From Euborellia annulipes (taxonomy: Eukaryota > Arthropoda > Insecta > Dermaptera > Anisolabididae), in contig JAKCPI010004475.1 of the NCBI GenBank assembly GCA_023213315.1, forward strand, positions 62,001-126,000: a stretch of DNA of 64,000 nt. Direction: 5' to 3'. Below the pieces are notes generated by a model. That model made no database searches. It was given only the letters and a program-made list of their open reading frames with translations, and was not told where the DNA came from. This document shows positions 1 through 11,812 of this stretch, one piece after another. The position numbers were made by a program, and so were the translations under genes. Every line of letters starts with the position of its first letter. The stretch's first letter is position 1.

Positions 1-1072
1 TATTTTAAATATTAAAAGTTTAGATTATCCTATTTTCGGGTAAAAAGTCACACTTAAATGTTGATTGGTTTTTAAAACCAGAAACCATTTAATAAACAAA
101 CAAGAGAGAATGAGAGTCCTTTTTTTTTTTTTGTTAATTTATAAAACAATAGTTAGTTCTCCCATTTGCCTGTTGCAAATACTTTTTTGTTTATTCCATT
201 TTTTTTTTTTTTTTTTTTGTCAAGTAAGTATAAGTGAATATCGGTTGACATGCATTTCAGCCTCACCACCCAGAGAGTTGGAGGGGGCAGCTGTCAGCCA
301 GCCTCGAAGCAACTACTTGTTAGGCAATTGTTTTTCCACACTCGGAAATAGCTGTTGGATTTGGTTTCCTTCGTTTTATTTTTATTTTTCTTTTCTTTTC
401 ATTTTCTTGTTGATTTGGAATTTTCCAATAATATTTTTTAATGAATGAGAATGAGAGTTCCAAAGAGGTTTGCTTAAAGAGCCTTGAAAGATTAGTACAT
501 ACGTTTTTTTTTTTTTTAACCCTCCTCTTTCTCTGTTCTTAAGTGTCTTTTTGGTTCGTTTATGCCTTCTTCTCTCCTGCCATTTCGTAACTTTGAGTGG
601 TTCGCTTCCACAATCTCTTATAGAAGAAGGGGTAAATTAGCCATTAGCTGAGCCCTGAAAGAAGGAATTGGCGATTGCGAATTCTCTCCCCCCCCTCCAC
701 TTTCTTTTATGTTGATTATCATCTCAAATATATTATATAAAGACTTAAATTATTCCAATATTTTTTTAAAAAAACTGAAAACTTTTTCCAACTTTGTCAG
801 CGAAGCAAAAAAAAAAAGTCAGTGGAAGTAAACTTTTTCTAAAAATAAATCTTTCATCTCAAAAGGACTATTAACACTTCATCAAGTCAAAATAGAACAT
901 AATGTCCGAAATATAAAATATTTTTTCTCGTGTTTTTTTTATATATAGAATTTCGAAAAAAAATCAAAACTACTGTAATTTAATGTAATTGGTTGAATGT
1001 TTTTGCATTTTTAATTAATCTCAACATAAAGGCTGATGAGTCTTATAATAATATTTTATTACATTTTGATAG
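1..1072. other. gene-free AT-rich DNA with one complex segment
   Basis: Mostly A/T-rich sequence with poly-T runs (about 120, 200, 505). A stretch near 225-370 is more complex and GC-richer and has no match elsewhere in the window. The frame open across 65-448 is dominated by poly-T-encoded Phe and Leu and is not believable as protein. I see no promoter, RNA gene or transposon end. Confidence 0.6.
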
Positions 1073-1610
1073 ATTAAAAAAATCTGGTGTGACTGGTCGC
1101 ACAGCACACAATTTTCTCTTACCTTCTGTAATCAAAAGTCGTGTTCTGTGCTTGTCACACCAGATTTTTGGTGTCGGGATATATTTAGTTTCCGCTGATG
1201 TATTAAAATTCAAGATGGAAAATTTATAAACGTGGGAAAATATTTATATTTTGTTGCCATGGCAACCATTTCTCTGATTTTTAAACATTTTGAGAGCAAA
1301 ATGAGAAAATACATTTTAAAGAGCATCTAAAAAAATAATTTATTTTTGAATTTTTATCAAAAAGAAGAAAATCGAAAAAAATTGAAAAATTGCATCAGTA
1401 ACGTACGAGTACTCTGACCGATTTTGTTTAAAAGCTTCGTTTCACGTCCCATGGGAGTGCCTAACTTAAATATAAAATTTCAACTTCCTAACTCTTTTCG
1501 TTCTTTTGATATTTTGTTCACAGACACACAGTCATCGAATTTTTGACATGAATCCAATACTTTCTCACTATATACTGTATATGAGCCTATATAGGTAAGA
1601 GAAAGTAAAA
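1073..1610 (+). repeat. R1 dispersed repeat, near full-length copy
   Basis: Starts with the R1 head, an imperfect hairpin opening with AAATCTGGTGTGACTGGTCG and closing with CACACCAGATTTTT. The body runs through the landmarks TTGCCATGGCAACC, ACATTTTAAAGAGCATCTAA and TAAATATAAAATTTCAAC. It ends with ATCGAATTTTTGACATGAA, a TA-rich hairpin and the terminal GGTAAGAGAAAGT. At least ten other window segments share these landmarks in the same order. No coding capacity is visible, so this looks non-autonomous. The class is unknown: I see no conventional terminal inverted repeat or poly-A tail. Confidence 0.85.
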
Positions 1611-2149
1611 CTCAATAAAACCGATAAATTTTATTAAGTAGTTTGAATATCGAGAAAAAGAAATCATCCACTCACGAATTTTTCTAATAAAAAGCAAAAA
1701 GCAAATTAATTTGTTAAAAAATAATAAACATTATTTTAAAATAGTGATTTAATTTAACATATTGCTTTATATTTCAAATTGATCTTGTATATGAAATGAA
1801 AAAAGAATAATAACAAAGGTCTATAATCATATATCAAAAATAAAATAAACATTTGTATAATTTCATTTTTCGACAAGTTAGAATAAATCCCATATAAACA
1901 GTCTATAGAAAACGAGTAATAGTAGAGAGGGTATTGTGAAAGAGAGAGAAGTTGGTATGAGATGGGTTGGATGGGGGGGGGGGTGAGGGTGGTTTTATTT
2001 AATCAAAACGACATATGAAAGCGTTTCATAAATTGCAGCAAAAGAATTAATTTAAATATCGGCAGATGAATGTGGGCCATATATACATGTATAGCTACTA
2101 CAAGAGAGAGTGATGTGTCTTTTTTTTTTTATTTTTATTTTTTTCGGAT
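1611..2149. other. gene-free AT-rich DNA with poly-G run
   Basis: Low-complexity A/T sequence. It contains a GA-rich segment near 1922-1950 and an uninterrupted G run around 1974-1983. Nothing gene-like is visible. Confidence 0.5.
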
Positions 2150-2450
2150 CAATATGAGGCTGACGCTATAAATCTACTCGGCGCTATGTTCAGGCAGGCG
2201 TGTGTAAGCAAACAAGCGGCTACATTCACGCCCATCCCGACACCCCGTGTGGCTCATATTAAACATGAAGATTGGACATTTATCATTGCCTCGGGGCGGC
2301 AAATCCTTGGGGTTGTCCGCATACAAATCGCCCTCACCTGGATCCGATTCTTGGTACCCCCCAACTCACACCTCTCTTCTAGAGATGTCTCGGGGTGTCA
2401 TAAATCATGGCCCATGTCGACACTCTGTATATATATATATATGTATACAC
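2150..2450. promoter_or_regulatory. complex unique island, candidate cis-regulatory element
   Basis: About 300 bp of balanced-composition, non-repetitive sequence between A/T-rich flanks. It contains TGTCATAAATCATGG near 2397, whose reverse strand reads TGATTTATGA, a close match to the known Exd/Pbx-Hox composite site TGATTTATGG. It also has GACGCTATAAATC at 2162. Two overlapping frames of 75 and 100 codons span it in different phases, and neither resembles a known domain. I favour conserved noncoding DNA. An exon remains possible. Confidence 0.35.
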
Positions 2451-4566
2451 ATGGATATAGGGAGCTTCTTTTAATATGCTTTAAATGAGAGTGTACCGGC
2501 TTAGAGATTTCGTATTTGCCTCCAAAGCATATACTGTATATATCCTCTATTTGAATTTCCGAAAGGATATACTCACCACTTTGTATATAATTTCATCCCT
2601 GTCGTATATAAACAGACAGCTTATAAATTTATGAATAATCCACAAATTCATTTAAATACGAAATATTTAATTAATGAAGTAAAAAAAACAATTAATTTCT
2701 ATGTATTAATTAATAAAATAAAAGACAAAAAAATGGTTGATATCTTTTCTCAATAAAAATAGGGAGCAGAACAGAATGGGGAGTCCACACTCAAAGATAT
2801 ATAAATCAAAAACATCGTCTTTTATTTACTCCTTTTAATTAAGACAAATATTAAATTCCATTTATTTCCAGAATTTAATTAAATAAATTCTACTGCATCA
2901 TTTTAGTAAAATTTATTATTCGAGGACAGAAAGAAAAGAAGCAGAATTATGAAAAATTTTAGAAGAAATTAATTTAGAGAGTTTTGGTCATTGTATTATC
3001 ATTACCCATCTAATGGGGTTGTTCTATAACTGGAAATTTTTTTCAATATATTAGCTGAAAATTGAGAAAATCTTAAGGTTGTTCCGACATTAAGGCACTT
3101 ATAAGATTAAAAGCTAATTTTTTATTATGTTATTAATTACTATCACATAACGTATAAAATAATTTTTTGAAGCAGATCTGACGAATGGTTATCGTGTAAT
3201 TATTTACTACAAAATTGAAATTTAAGCCTATGGGGAATGTGAACAAAACGCACATGTATCGAATTATGTAGCCACTCCTGATAAAGATAAAAAAAAACAA
3301 AAAACATATTTTTTTCAATTAACTTCCGTAGAATACGTTAAAAATAAAATCAAAATTTTCTGACTAAGGATATTTTAACAAGAAATATAAAAAATTCACG
3401 AAAATGTCAGCCCGCCATCAGTCCACCATATTTAAAAATAAGTAAGCTACGTGACTTCAACCACTGCGACAACGTCGCATAAAATAAAACGCATTTCACG
3501 CTTTCACTTATATTTTTTATTCCAATTTACGATTTCTCGCAAATCGCCCATTGTGTCTAAACTGATTTGCATTAGTCATTGTAATATTATAAATAAAATA
3601 AAACTGAACACTATACAAGTTCAACATATATACAGCTATTAAATGCGATGTTTCCGGATCTATATTATGTGAAAAAATACTTAAGTCAAAAGTCATTTAT
3701 TTATTATTTTTGGTAATGAAATTATTATATATATAAATTATAATAGGTCACGACTAAATTATAATAATGAATTTATGCATTCAAATTTTAATTTTATTTA
3801 AAAAAAAATTTAGATTCTATTATGACTTACGGGGTACTATCCTAACAACCTTAAAACAGAATAATAATTCTATTTAGTAAGCCTACTCTTCCTTGTAAAT
3901 AACAATTTTTATTTGATAAGTGAAAAGATCTTTAAATGCGAAAGCTGTATGGATGGAATGGATCAGCGTAATTTTCATTATAGCTTATAAGAAAAAGAAG
4001 ATTTTAATTAAAAGATTCCATTAATAAAAAACGACAGAATGCTATTCTCTATTAGAATTCATTTATTTTGAACCAGTTTGTTAATTGTATATTCTATCGT
4101 TTCCGAGATGGGGAGAAATGATAAACGTTCTTCCTCCTCTTCACTCTTGTGTGTTTTTGCCAATTTTATTACTACTAAGATTTTTATATTCAAAATAGAA
4201 ATCCTCAAATATCATTAATCACTTTTAATGCAAGGAATATACTTAATATAATTTTCTGAAATAAATTTTACGAAGAACCAGGAGAATTGGTCTTAAGATA
4301 TTATACTGTTATGATTTAGATATGAAAATAAATGAGCAAATAATTTCTCATGTAAATGAAAATACAGTATTTAGTAGATAAAAACTTTAAGTTGAAATTC
4401 ACTTCCTTTTTCTTTGATTTGTTTAAGTTCTTTTTAGACATCTGAGGTCATTTAGACTCCGACCCTGAAAGTTATTTTAATTATCATCCCCTTTTACCGT
4501 AATATTTCTAAAATTTTTCCTCCTTTTCCAGCTTTAAATATTATGAATAGTAAACTCTCCAAGGAG
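2451..4566. other. gene-free AT-rich DNA
   Basis: About 2.1 kb of A/T-rich sequence without recognisable genes. A short relic near 4425-4475 resembles the tail shared by SINE families here (a CATCTGAGGTCATTTAGACTCC-like stretch). No RNA genes or terminal repeats are seen. Confidence 0.55.
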
Positions 4567-5624
4567 CCCTGGTAGGAATTGCCAATGCTGACAATTGGCC
4601 GAACCTTGGGCCAGTTGTCATTTGCCGAGCCTTGAGTAGTGACCATTGGGCCAAGCCTGGTCCGAGGCTTGGTCCATTCGTCTTCCCAAGGCTCGGTTTA
4701 ATACTATTGGGCCAAGCCTGGTCCGAGGCTTGATCCAAGGCTTGGCCCAATGTTATTATATTATTAAACCGAGCCTTGGGAAGACGATTGGACCAAGCCT
4801 GGTCCGAGGCTTGGCCCAATGGTCACTACTCAAGGCTCGGTTTAATAATATAATACCATTGGGCCAAGCCTCGGTCCAGGCTTGGTCCAATCGTCTTCCC
4901 AAGGCTCGGTTTAATAATATAATACCATTGGGCCAAGCCTTGGATCAAGCCTCGGACCAGGCTTGGCCCAATAGTATTAAACCGAGCCTTGGGAAGACGA
5001 ATGGACCAAGCCTGGATCGAGGCTTGGCCCAATGGTAATATATTATTAAACCGAGCCTTGGGTAGTGACCATTGGGCCAAGCCTCGGACCAGGCTTGGCC
5101 CAATGCTTAATTGACCCATCATGTAATTAAAAAAAAAAAAAAAAATTAAATTAAATCAAGTACTATTAATTGAAAAAAACAGTAAAATATATTTTAAATC
5201 TGGTGATTGTTTGATAAAGTTTATTTAGCTAAAATAAAAGGCAAATCAAATAGCTTAAAAGAGAGTCATATCAATATAACAACTGTGTACGAGAGCGTAA
5301 AGGCATTGACAAATGACAAACAAAACCAAAAAGCTCGAGTTCAAATCTCTCGAGAAACAACTTTTTTTTCCTCGAGGCTTGGATCGACCATCCATTTTTT
5401 TGTTTTTCAAGGCTTGGGCCAACCTTGGTTTTTTTGATTCTCGAGGCTTGGGCCAACCTTGGTTTTTTTGATTCCCAAGGCTGGGTACATTGTTATCATT
5501 CCAAGGCTTGGACCAAGCCTAGCCCAATGGTTAGACAAGGCTTGCGCCAAACCTCGCCCAATGCTCGGCACGATTGGTCCAAGCCTGGTCCGAGGCTTGG
5601 CCCAATTGTGTGTTCCTACCAGGG
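4567..5624. mobile_element. R2 element, copy 1 (terminal inverted repeats, palindromic core)
   Basis: Bounded by inverted ends, CCCTGGTAGGAA at the left and TTCCTACCAGGG at the right. The left two fifths is a palindromic minisatellite (separate entry). The rest is a non-repeated segment (5125-5345) followed by further copies of the CAAGGCTTGGGCCAA word. The same layout and sequence recur at 40864-41825, so this is a defined mobile unit. No transposase is encoded; long frames here are translations of the repeat. No clear target duplication is visible for this copy. Confidence 0.8.
4620..5105. repeat. palindromic minisatellite inside R2
   Basis: Alternating inverted modules built from ATTGGGCCAAGCCTGGTC, CGAGGCTTGGCCCAAT and AAGGCTCGGTTTAATA, about 60-70 bp per unit and about eight units. 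Because each unit is itself nearly palindromic, both strands read alike and both show long open frames. Such DNA can extrude cruciforms. Units differ by small indels and substitutions. Confidence 0.85.
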
Positions 5625-5727
5625 TGAGAGATGATTTTTGAAATTCAAAAAAATTTATAAATGAAGAAACCCTTGTCCCCTTCCCCTTGGGATTTTTCAG
5701 AACGTTCCGTGACCTCTTTGAAAATAT

Positions 5728-6440
5728 ATTTTTACTTTCACTTGCCTTATAAATGAAATATTTAGAGAAAGTATTGCGATCATGTCAAAAATTCGATGTC
5801 GAGATTTTGATGGAGATACATGTTTTGAAGTCCTCTGAGTCCAAAAAAGTGGATCTCGCAAATTGGTCTGTCTGTCTGTGTGTAACGATTTTAAGCTTGA
5901 AGAAATTGAGCTACCGGATTGAAATTTTATATTCAAGTTAGGTACCCTCCCGGATACTCAAAATAAACTTCAAATCGACCAAAAAGTACTAGTACTTTAC
6001 TGATGTACTTTTACAGTTTTTTTCAATTTTCTCAAAAGTTGCTCCAACGATTTTGATAAAAATTCAAAAATCAGTTATTTTTTACATGCTCTTTAAAATG
6101 TACAGTATATTCTCATTTTGTCCTTGAAACCTTTTGAAGCCTACTTTACTCTTATACTTCATAGGAAAGATTTTAGATTTTTCAAATTAATTTTCCGGCT
6201 CTTCCTTCCATATAGCCAATGTTAAGTCGCTATGAGGATTTGCATGTTAATTTCAATTCAAAAGGGGGTCGGTCCCCTTTGGAACTTTTTACACATTAAA
6301 AAAAAATTTTCCAATTCTTATAAAATTTTGTATTTATTTAGAATTTTTTATTGTGTAAAAAATATCCAAATATGAGATTAAAATTTTGAAAAATAACCAT
6401 AGTTTATTTCAAGCAGTTGACATTTAAAATACATGTTTCG
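5728..6440 (-). repeat. R1 repeat, long subfamily, reverse orientation
   Basis: The R1 tail (ACTTTC, then GAGAAAGTATTGCGATCATG and CAAAAATTCGATGTCGAG) appears at the low-coordinate end, so the copy runs right to left. It retains the AAAGTACTAGTACTTTACTG box at about 5981. The distal part, with words such as GGTCCCCTTTGGAACTTTTT near 6269, matches only the copy at 21325-22157. These two therefore define a longer subfamily. Confidence 0.8.
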
Positions 6441-6889
6441 AATTAAGGGGCTTTAATTAATTTATAATATATTTTTAAATTACAAATAATGTTATAAAAA
6501 ACAATTTATCAATTGTAATATTTAGACCTACTTTATCTGGACCTCTGCATTATTTAAATTGAATTATTGAAAATTGAAGACCTTACGATCATCACTCCTT
6601 AAATTATTATTTTGAAATTTCGAAACAAAAAAGAACGAAATATATCTATAAGTATTTACTGTACATATTAAAATATTTTTGGTAATGATTAGTCTATAAA
6701 AAGGAAAATATGTTGGTTAAGGGCTCATTCCTCCTACACTCTCACGACTCTGTAGAAACTTGACTAACATCCGATAAATAACAAAGTTTTTTTATCATCC
6801 TTTAATGGATTAAATCAAATATACATCAAAAAAAAATAAATAAATAAAAACAATATAATTAATACAAGTAGTGTTTTGAATTTCGGCCA
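6441..6889. other. gene-free AT-rich DNA
   Basis: A/T-rich with no recognisable element. Confidence 0.5.
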
Positions 6890-7330
6890 ACTATAAAGTA
6901 TGCATGCAAGACTTGAAGTGACAAACTTGTAAAGTTTCCTCCGGGGTTCCCGGTTGAGTGGAGATGGGAGTCGGGGTTTAGTAGTAGTAGTGTGGGTGTT
7001 TAATTCACCGAGGAATCACTAAAGCTGATATATTTTAATTACTGTTTATGTGTTTAATGGGGATGGTTGTGGTCGAATACCGCCACACTAACATGGCGCA
7101 AACTTTTCCCACTTAATTTTCTTCAATGCTCTCCCCCCACTCTATTTCTATGCAGATAAATCAGTGCAAGCCTCCCACCCCCCTCACATACACTCACATA
7201 TACATTCACGTAACTAATTACTAGTTTAATGAGCCACACACAGAGCACCTGCTGAGCTCGAGCTTAGATAGATAACAGGAGACTACGGTCTGCTTTCCAA
7301 CTACCGATAGATAACATCAGAATAAACATA
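6890..7330. promoter_or_regulatory. complex unique island, candidate cis-regulatory element
   Basis: Balanced, non-repetitive sequence with GTAGTAGTAGT near 6981, homeodomain-type words (TTTAATTACTG at 7035, CACTTAATTTTC at 7111, AACTAATTACTAG at 7211) and CTAACATGGCGCAAAC at 7088. No sustained open frame covers it. Its composition contrasts with the A/T flanks and resembles the other islands listed. Confidence 0.3.
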
Positions 7331-7814
7331 AGTTAGATAAAAAAAAAAAAGAGAAAGACAATAAAATGAAGCTTAAATTATATTTGATGATAAGGCAAAT
7401 AGATTAAAAATTTTTTAAAGCTCGAATAGTAATTAATGTAGCCTACAATATTTTTCCTGGGTGAAGATTTTTAAGTGTTCATGCATAAATAATTTTCGGT
7501 GTGAAAATAAATTATAGCTGTGATATTTTTTATTTATTTGATTAGCTTCCAGTTAAAGGTAAGTATCATCTTTAGGGCCGAAAATTATTTATAACCGGAC
7601 CGAAACGTCAGTTAAGAATGCGAAATAAAATAGTTAAAAATAAAACTGCGTCCTCTCATCCTTAAAATCTTACAATATAATAAATTTCCAGGTGTTAAGA
7701 AAAAATTTTGAGTTTTTCCATTTAAAAAAGTCTATAGCTAATGAGCGTAGCTACGAATTTACTGAACTGTATAATAAATAAATAGAGATATGGTCAGTGC
7801 CGGATTACCCTTTA

Positions 7815-8099
7815 GGGAGCGTACAAGTATTACGTAACGCAATTTTTGAAGATTTTTGACCCCCCCCTCCCCCATGTAACGCGTTGTAACATTTTTCTGG
7901 ACCCCCCCTAGACGTTACGTAAAGCCTAAGTGGCTATTTTTATCCAAAAGTCACAATTATGATGCGCAAAGTATCGGAAAGTCGCTAAAATACCAGTTAC
8001 GCAACGCGTTGTTCAACTTCCCCCCCTTGTAACGCATGATAACGTTTTACGAGACCCCCTCCCCCCCCAAATTGCGTTACGTAATACTTGTACGCTCCC
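7815..8099. mobile_element. Harbinger-like MITE, copy 1
   Basis: A 285-bp unit with long inverted ends: left GGGAGCGTACAAGTATTACG, right the same sequence reversed. It is flanked by TTA at 7812-7814 and again at 8100-8102. A 3-bp TTA/TAA duplication is typical of PIF/Harbinger elements, which is the basis for the class. The interior carries C-rich runs and repeated TAACGCGTTG-like words, and no coding sequence. A second copy lies at 57176-57463. Confidence 0.8.
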
Positions 8100-8239
8100 T
8101 TAGGCTATGTAGGCAATCGCCTTTTAGGGGGCCCTCAACATTAGATTTTTTTAACTCGTAAAGCAAATCGCAGGAGAGTATTTATGATTTTTTTCAGGGG
8201 GGGGGGGCTCACGTACTCATTTTTGGAGATTTATCCCCT

Positions 8240-8395
8240 TCCCCGAAGGCGGGCTTTACCACTTGCCAGTGGCCTTCGACAAACAATTGCAAAATTTTAA
8301 AGTGTTAAATTTCTCTCTCTGACTCCACTTCCTGTAACTGGCCATTCAGCGAGAGAATAGGCACACACACACACAGGGACAAGAAGTCATGGTTA
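8240..8395. mobile_element. fragment of GC-hairpin repeat, Helentron-like
   Basis: Shares the segment TTTTAAAGTGTTAAATTTCTC and then a CTCTGACTCCACTTCCTG-like run with 46525-46610 and with the two halves at 40831-40863 and 41826-41900. Full copies have the hairpin GCTCGCCTTCGGCGAGC upstream and GCTAGCGCTTTATATATAGT downstream, reminiscent of rolling-circle transposon 3' ends. The class is tentative. Here only the middle is preserved. Confidence 0.4.
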
Positions 8396-8399
8396 AAGA

Positions 8400-9044
8400 A
8401 AAAAATAAACCCTTTAAAAATAATAGCTAATAAAAAAAGTAAAAAAAGATTAAATTATAATTAATGAATAATAACAACTTTTATTAATTTTTTCTGGCCA
8501 TTTCTTTTTGATGTGTTGTTTATTGACATTGCAAACTCCTGACTAAAGTACTTAATAAAATAATTGTCCACCAAGATGTCAGAAAAGTAAAATAACTAAA
8601 TAATTATATACTATAACAATTTGGACTAAGAAATAGACTAATTATTTTTTTTTAACTCATCATCTCGCACAATTTTTATTTCTAATTTAAAATCACTTAA
8701 CATGTCCATATATTTTTATAGTGGATGATTAATTCAAAAATATTCTCAAAACAAAAATACGTGTGTAAATATAAAATTAAATTTTATTTTACCTCTTTTT
8801 ATTCAAGTACCATCCCTTAATTTATGCAAAATGTTTTATATCAGATTATCATATTTTTTCCTTTTAAATCTAAAAAAAAAAAAGGAATGGCATATAAAAA
8901 AAAAGTTTGTAATCATTATAATTGATTCCATTTTTATGTAAATATATATGTATATTTAGCATTCTAATAAACCCAGTTTTTCTTCCGTTTTTATATCTTT
9001 TCAATGCGTCACCATTATGAAAACCGCATTGGCAAATAAAAACA

Positions 9045-9075
<31 letters not shown>

Positions 9076-9470
9076 TAGAATAAAAATTATTGTAAAGTCA
9101 ATAGAAAACAGCTGCATCGAAAAAAAAAACTTTTTTTTTGTTTTCGATTCTATTTCAAAAAATTCTGATAGAATTTAATTTTAATGAATTTATCTTTTTT
9201 TTTTTTTTTCTTTTTTTTACTCGCTGTTTTAATAATTTACGATACGATATTGAAAGAGAGATAAGTGAATTTTCAATAAAAGATTTTGGGATTTTATTTG
9301 AAAGATGAATCATAAAAGAGATTAAATAAATCTAAATTTTATGCTAAAATTTTATATAGAATTAAATTGGAAAGAGTAGAAAAAAAAGGGAGTAACATAA
9401 AAAAAAAAGAGTTATAGCCAATACATCTTTTTATAATTTTATAATCTTTAAATATTTGTAATATTAACAT
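8400..9470. other. gene-free AT-rich DNA
   Basis: Low-complexity A/T sequence, including a poly-A run of about 25 at 9050-9075 and poly-T near 9198. Nothing gene-like is seen. Confidence 0.55.
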
Positions 9471-9474
9471 AGGG

Positions 9475-9547
9475 GCCGGAACTGGGGGGGGGGCAAGGGT
9501 ACATTGCCCCCCCCCCCTGGCATCCTATAGGGGGGGGGGCAGAGGGG
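9475..9547. repeat. G/C homopolymer palindromic relic
   Basis: Alternating runs of about ten G, about eleven C and again about ten G within 70 bp. This is probably the end of a decayed transposon, and it could form G-quadruplex or hairpin structures. Exact run lengths are prone to assembly error. Confidence 0.5.
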
Positions 9548-9668
9548 GGCAAAATTTATTCTTTTATTTCATTTATTTTTAAAAAACAATTTATTTGTAA
9601 ATAATTGTTAAAAATTAAGTGGAATCTAAGAAATTCATATTTGAAGGAGGTATATAGCTGAGTGTTGA

Positions 9669-9975
9669 TAATCAAATAGGAAGAATAAAATGAGCAAGCA
9701 GCTAATTATATTTCATTTTATTAAGAAACCACGGCCGACGTCGTCATTCACTCTCTGTCCATGGTATTGTAACAACATAATTTGAGGCATTGTCATGATT
9801 AAGCTACATGCAATTGTGTATTCCCAATATAACTTGGCGAGGATTATATGTATTTTCAGACATTAACCTGGCCCTGAAGATGGTCCTATACGTGACCGAA
9901 ACGTCGGCCCTGGTTTCTTAATAAAATGAAATATAATTAGCTGCTTGCTCATTTTATTCTTCTATTTGATTAAAA
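9669..9975. mobile_element. Penelope-like fold-back element with hammerhead ribozyme
   Basis: Inverted arms of about 70 bp (9669-9741 and 9905-9975, sharing AGCAAGCAGCTAATTATATT) enclose about 160 bp. The right arm begins at a hammerhead motif (separate entry). The left arm, read on the minus strand, starts at the CGACGTCGGCC that corresponds to the ribozyme cleavage site. Inverted partial copies with hammerheads are characteristic of Penelope-like elements. No reverse transcriptase or GIY-YIG endonuclease sequence is visible, so this is a terminal-repeat relic or a non-autonomous relative. Confidence 0.65.
9866..9914 (+). ncRNA. hammerhead ribozyme motif (type I)
   Basis: All core elements are present in order: stem I strand AACC-T-GGCC, CTGAAGA (fits CUGANGA) at 9874-9880, stem II GGTC/GACC at 9882-9897, GAAACGTC at 9898-9905, and return strand GGCC-CT-GGTT. 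Stem I pairs on both sides of a small internal loop. The ACGT after GAA is self-complementary, the minimal stem III arrangement of Penelope-type hammerheads that may act as dimers. Predicted cleavage follows GTC at 9905. Activity is inferred from sequence only. Confidence 0.75.
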
Positions 9976-10289
9976 ATTATATTTTGTCTTTATATTCTTG
10001 CGATTATGAAAATCCTTCATTCCCTACTAGCTTTCAAAAAGTTTGGCCAACCCTGTCTGATCTATGCATTTGTTGTCGGCGGCACCTATTAGAAATTTAG
10101 GTATGTTTCACTTTACTGGACTTCACTGTTTCTCCTGGTATTCAGGTTCAAAGTCCTAGGCAAATCATTTAATCTGAATTTCCCTTCTTTATTTTAAATA
10201 AAAAAGAATCCCAGTGAATTTATTTTTTTGTTCTCTAAATATTTGATGAAGTAAAAATGGCGAGCAGAAATTAGTCTTGTTGGAGATGA

Positions 10290-10640
10290 GAAATGGTCGG
10301 CTAAGTTTCCCTTTAATTCTGGCGTTGGTCCCCCTTTAATAAGTCCCCCATGATGTCCATCAGCCAAGGACGGACACTGCCTTCTGGCATTCAGCGCCAG
10401 ATAGACAACTCAACCCTTCAGGCCTCAGGCCTCCCCGCTCCAGGCCATTACCAGAATTATTTCATTAAACGCGACGCTTAATTTGCGTCTTTAAAGCAAA
10501 TATTAGACGAATATTTTGTCAAAATGCATTTTCACACATGATTAATCCAGTCGAAATTATGAATGGTTGGTGGGCGGGGAGAGAGAGACAGAGAGCGAGA
10601 GAGATACATACGCTAATATTTCATCCCCTAGCTTGAATAA
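10290..10640. promoter_or_regulatory. complex unique island, candidate cis-regulatory element
   Basis: Non-repetitive, GC-richer sequence ending in a GA-rich tract at 10578-10604. It contains the dyad GACGCTTAATTTGCGTC at 10472-10488, whose GACGCTTAAT half recurs in the island at 20940. CATGATTAATCCAG, a homeodomain-type word, lies at 10537. I see no believable reading frame. Confidence 0.35.
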
Positions 10641-11239
10641 TAGCAGCATCACATCCCAACGGCATTTGTATAAAATTAAATTTACCCTTTTTTTTTAAAT
10701 AATAAATGAGGATAGTAAGTAGAACTATGAAGATGCTTTAAAGGATCTTTAAAACAACCCCATATAGGGTGACCAAAAAGTCTTTGTAATATTTTGAAAG
10801 AAAGTAAATTTTAGAAGAAAATAAAAATTATATTAATAATATACTATTAAGTAGAACCTCGATTAATTACTTTGGAAGATTCACGGGAAATGACTTTATT
10901 TAGCATTCTACAATTTTAGTTTGAAAAATTATTATTGAATAGAAAAAAATCGTTTCAGTCATTTTTCCTTGATTTTATTGAATTTAAACTATGAACCTCG
11001 TAGTTCTCATTGAAACATTAAAATTAAATGAAAATTTAAATTAATATTCTAATAAATTCTTTGAAACATATAACCTTCTTTTGAATTCTATTTTTAATTT
11101 TCAAAATTTTTTATTTTCTATGAAAACTTGGTGGGAGTTAATAGTGTGAGTTAATAAGCAATGTCTGATTATGAAACTTTAAAGACAAATACGCAGTTAT
11201 AAAGTACATGGATTTCTATTAAATACTGTACTGCCAAAT
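10641..11239. other. gene-free AT-rich DNA with possible mariner end
   Basis: AGGGTGACCAAAAAGTCTTTG at 10766-10786 resembles the terminal words of mariner elements, but no partner end is found. The rest is unremarkable A/T sequence. Confidence 0.35.
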
Positions 11240-11812
11240 AAAAAAAATCTGGTGCGACCATCCCCAGATTTTTTTATGTCCAGATATATTTAGTTTCACC
11301 GATATATTAGAATTTAAGATGCAAAATTTATAAACATGGGAAAATATTTATATTTTGTTACCATATAACACTCCATAACATTCTCCAATCTTTACTATGA
11401 AGTACAAGAGTAAAGTGTGCTTCAAACAATTTTAAGAGCAAAATGGGAATATACATATGAAAGAGCATCTAAAAAATAATTGATTTTTGAATTTTAATCT
11501 AAATCTTTAGAGCAAATTTTGAGAAAATCGGAAAAAAAAACTGAAAAAATACATTAGTAAAGTACTAGTACTCTTTGGCCAATTTTGTTCAAAATCATTC
11601 GTGTCACGTCCCATGGGGGTGCCTAACTTAAATATAAAATTTCAACCTCATAGCTCTTTTGGTTCTTGAAATATTTTATTCACAGACAGACACACAGAAG
11701 TCCATGTCGCAAAAACCACTTTTTTGGATTCAGGGGACCTCAAAACGTGCATATCCATCAAAATCTCGACATCGAATTTTTGACATGAATCCAATACTTT
11801 CTCTATAATAAT
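11240..11812 (+). repeat. R1 repeat copy
   Basis: Begins with AAAAAATCTGGTGCGACCATC, a shortened head in which the hairpin interior is deleted. It continues with GAGCATCTAAAAAATAATTG, AAAGTACTAGTACTCTTTGG and GACATGAATCCAATACTTTC. The terminal GGTAAGAGAAAGT is replaced by other A/T sequence, so the tail is degraded. Confidence 0.8.

Noticed and set aside
65..448. 127-codon open frame on the plus strand
   Set aside because: Dominated by Phe/Leu runs from poly-T tracts, with no domain, no conserved motif and no supporting splice or promoter context.
1974..1992. G-quadruplex at the poly-G run
   Set aside because: A single homopolymer of uncertain length with no functional context; likely sequencing-sensitive.
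4541..5122. Three long frames (92-130 codons) on both strands
   Set aside because: They are translations of the R2 palindromic minisatellite, which is open on both strands because its units are palindromic.
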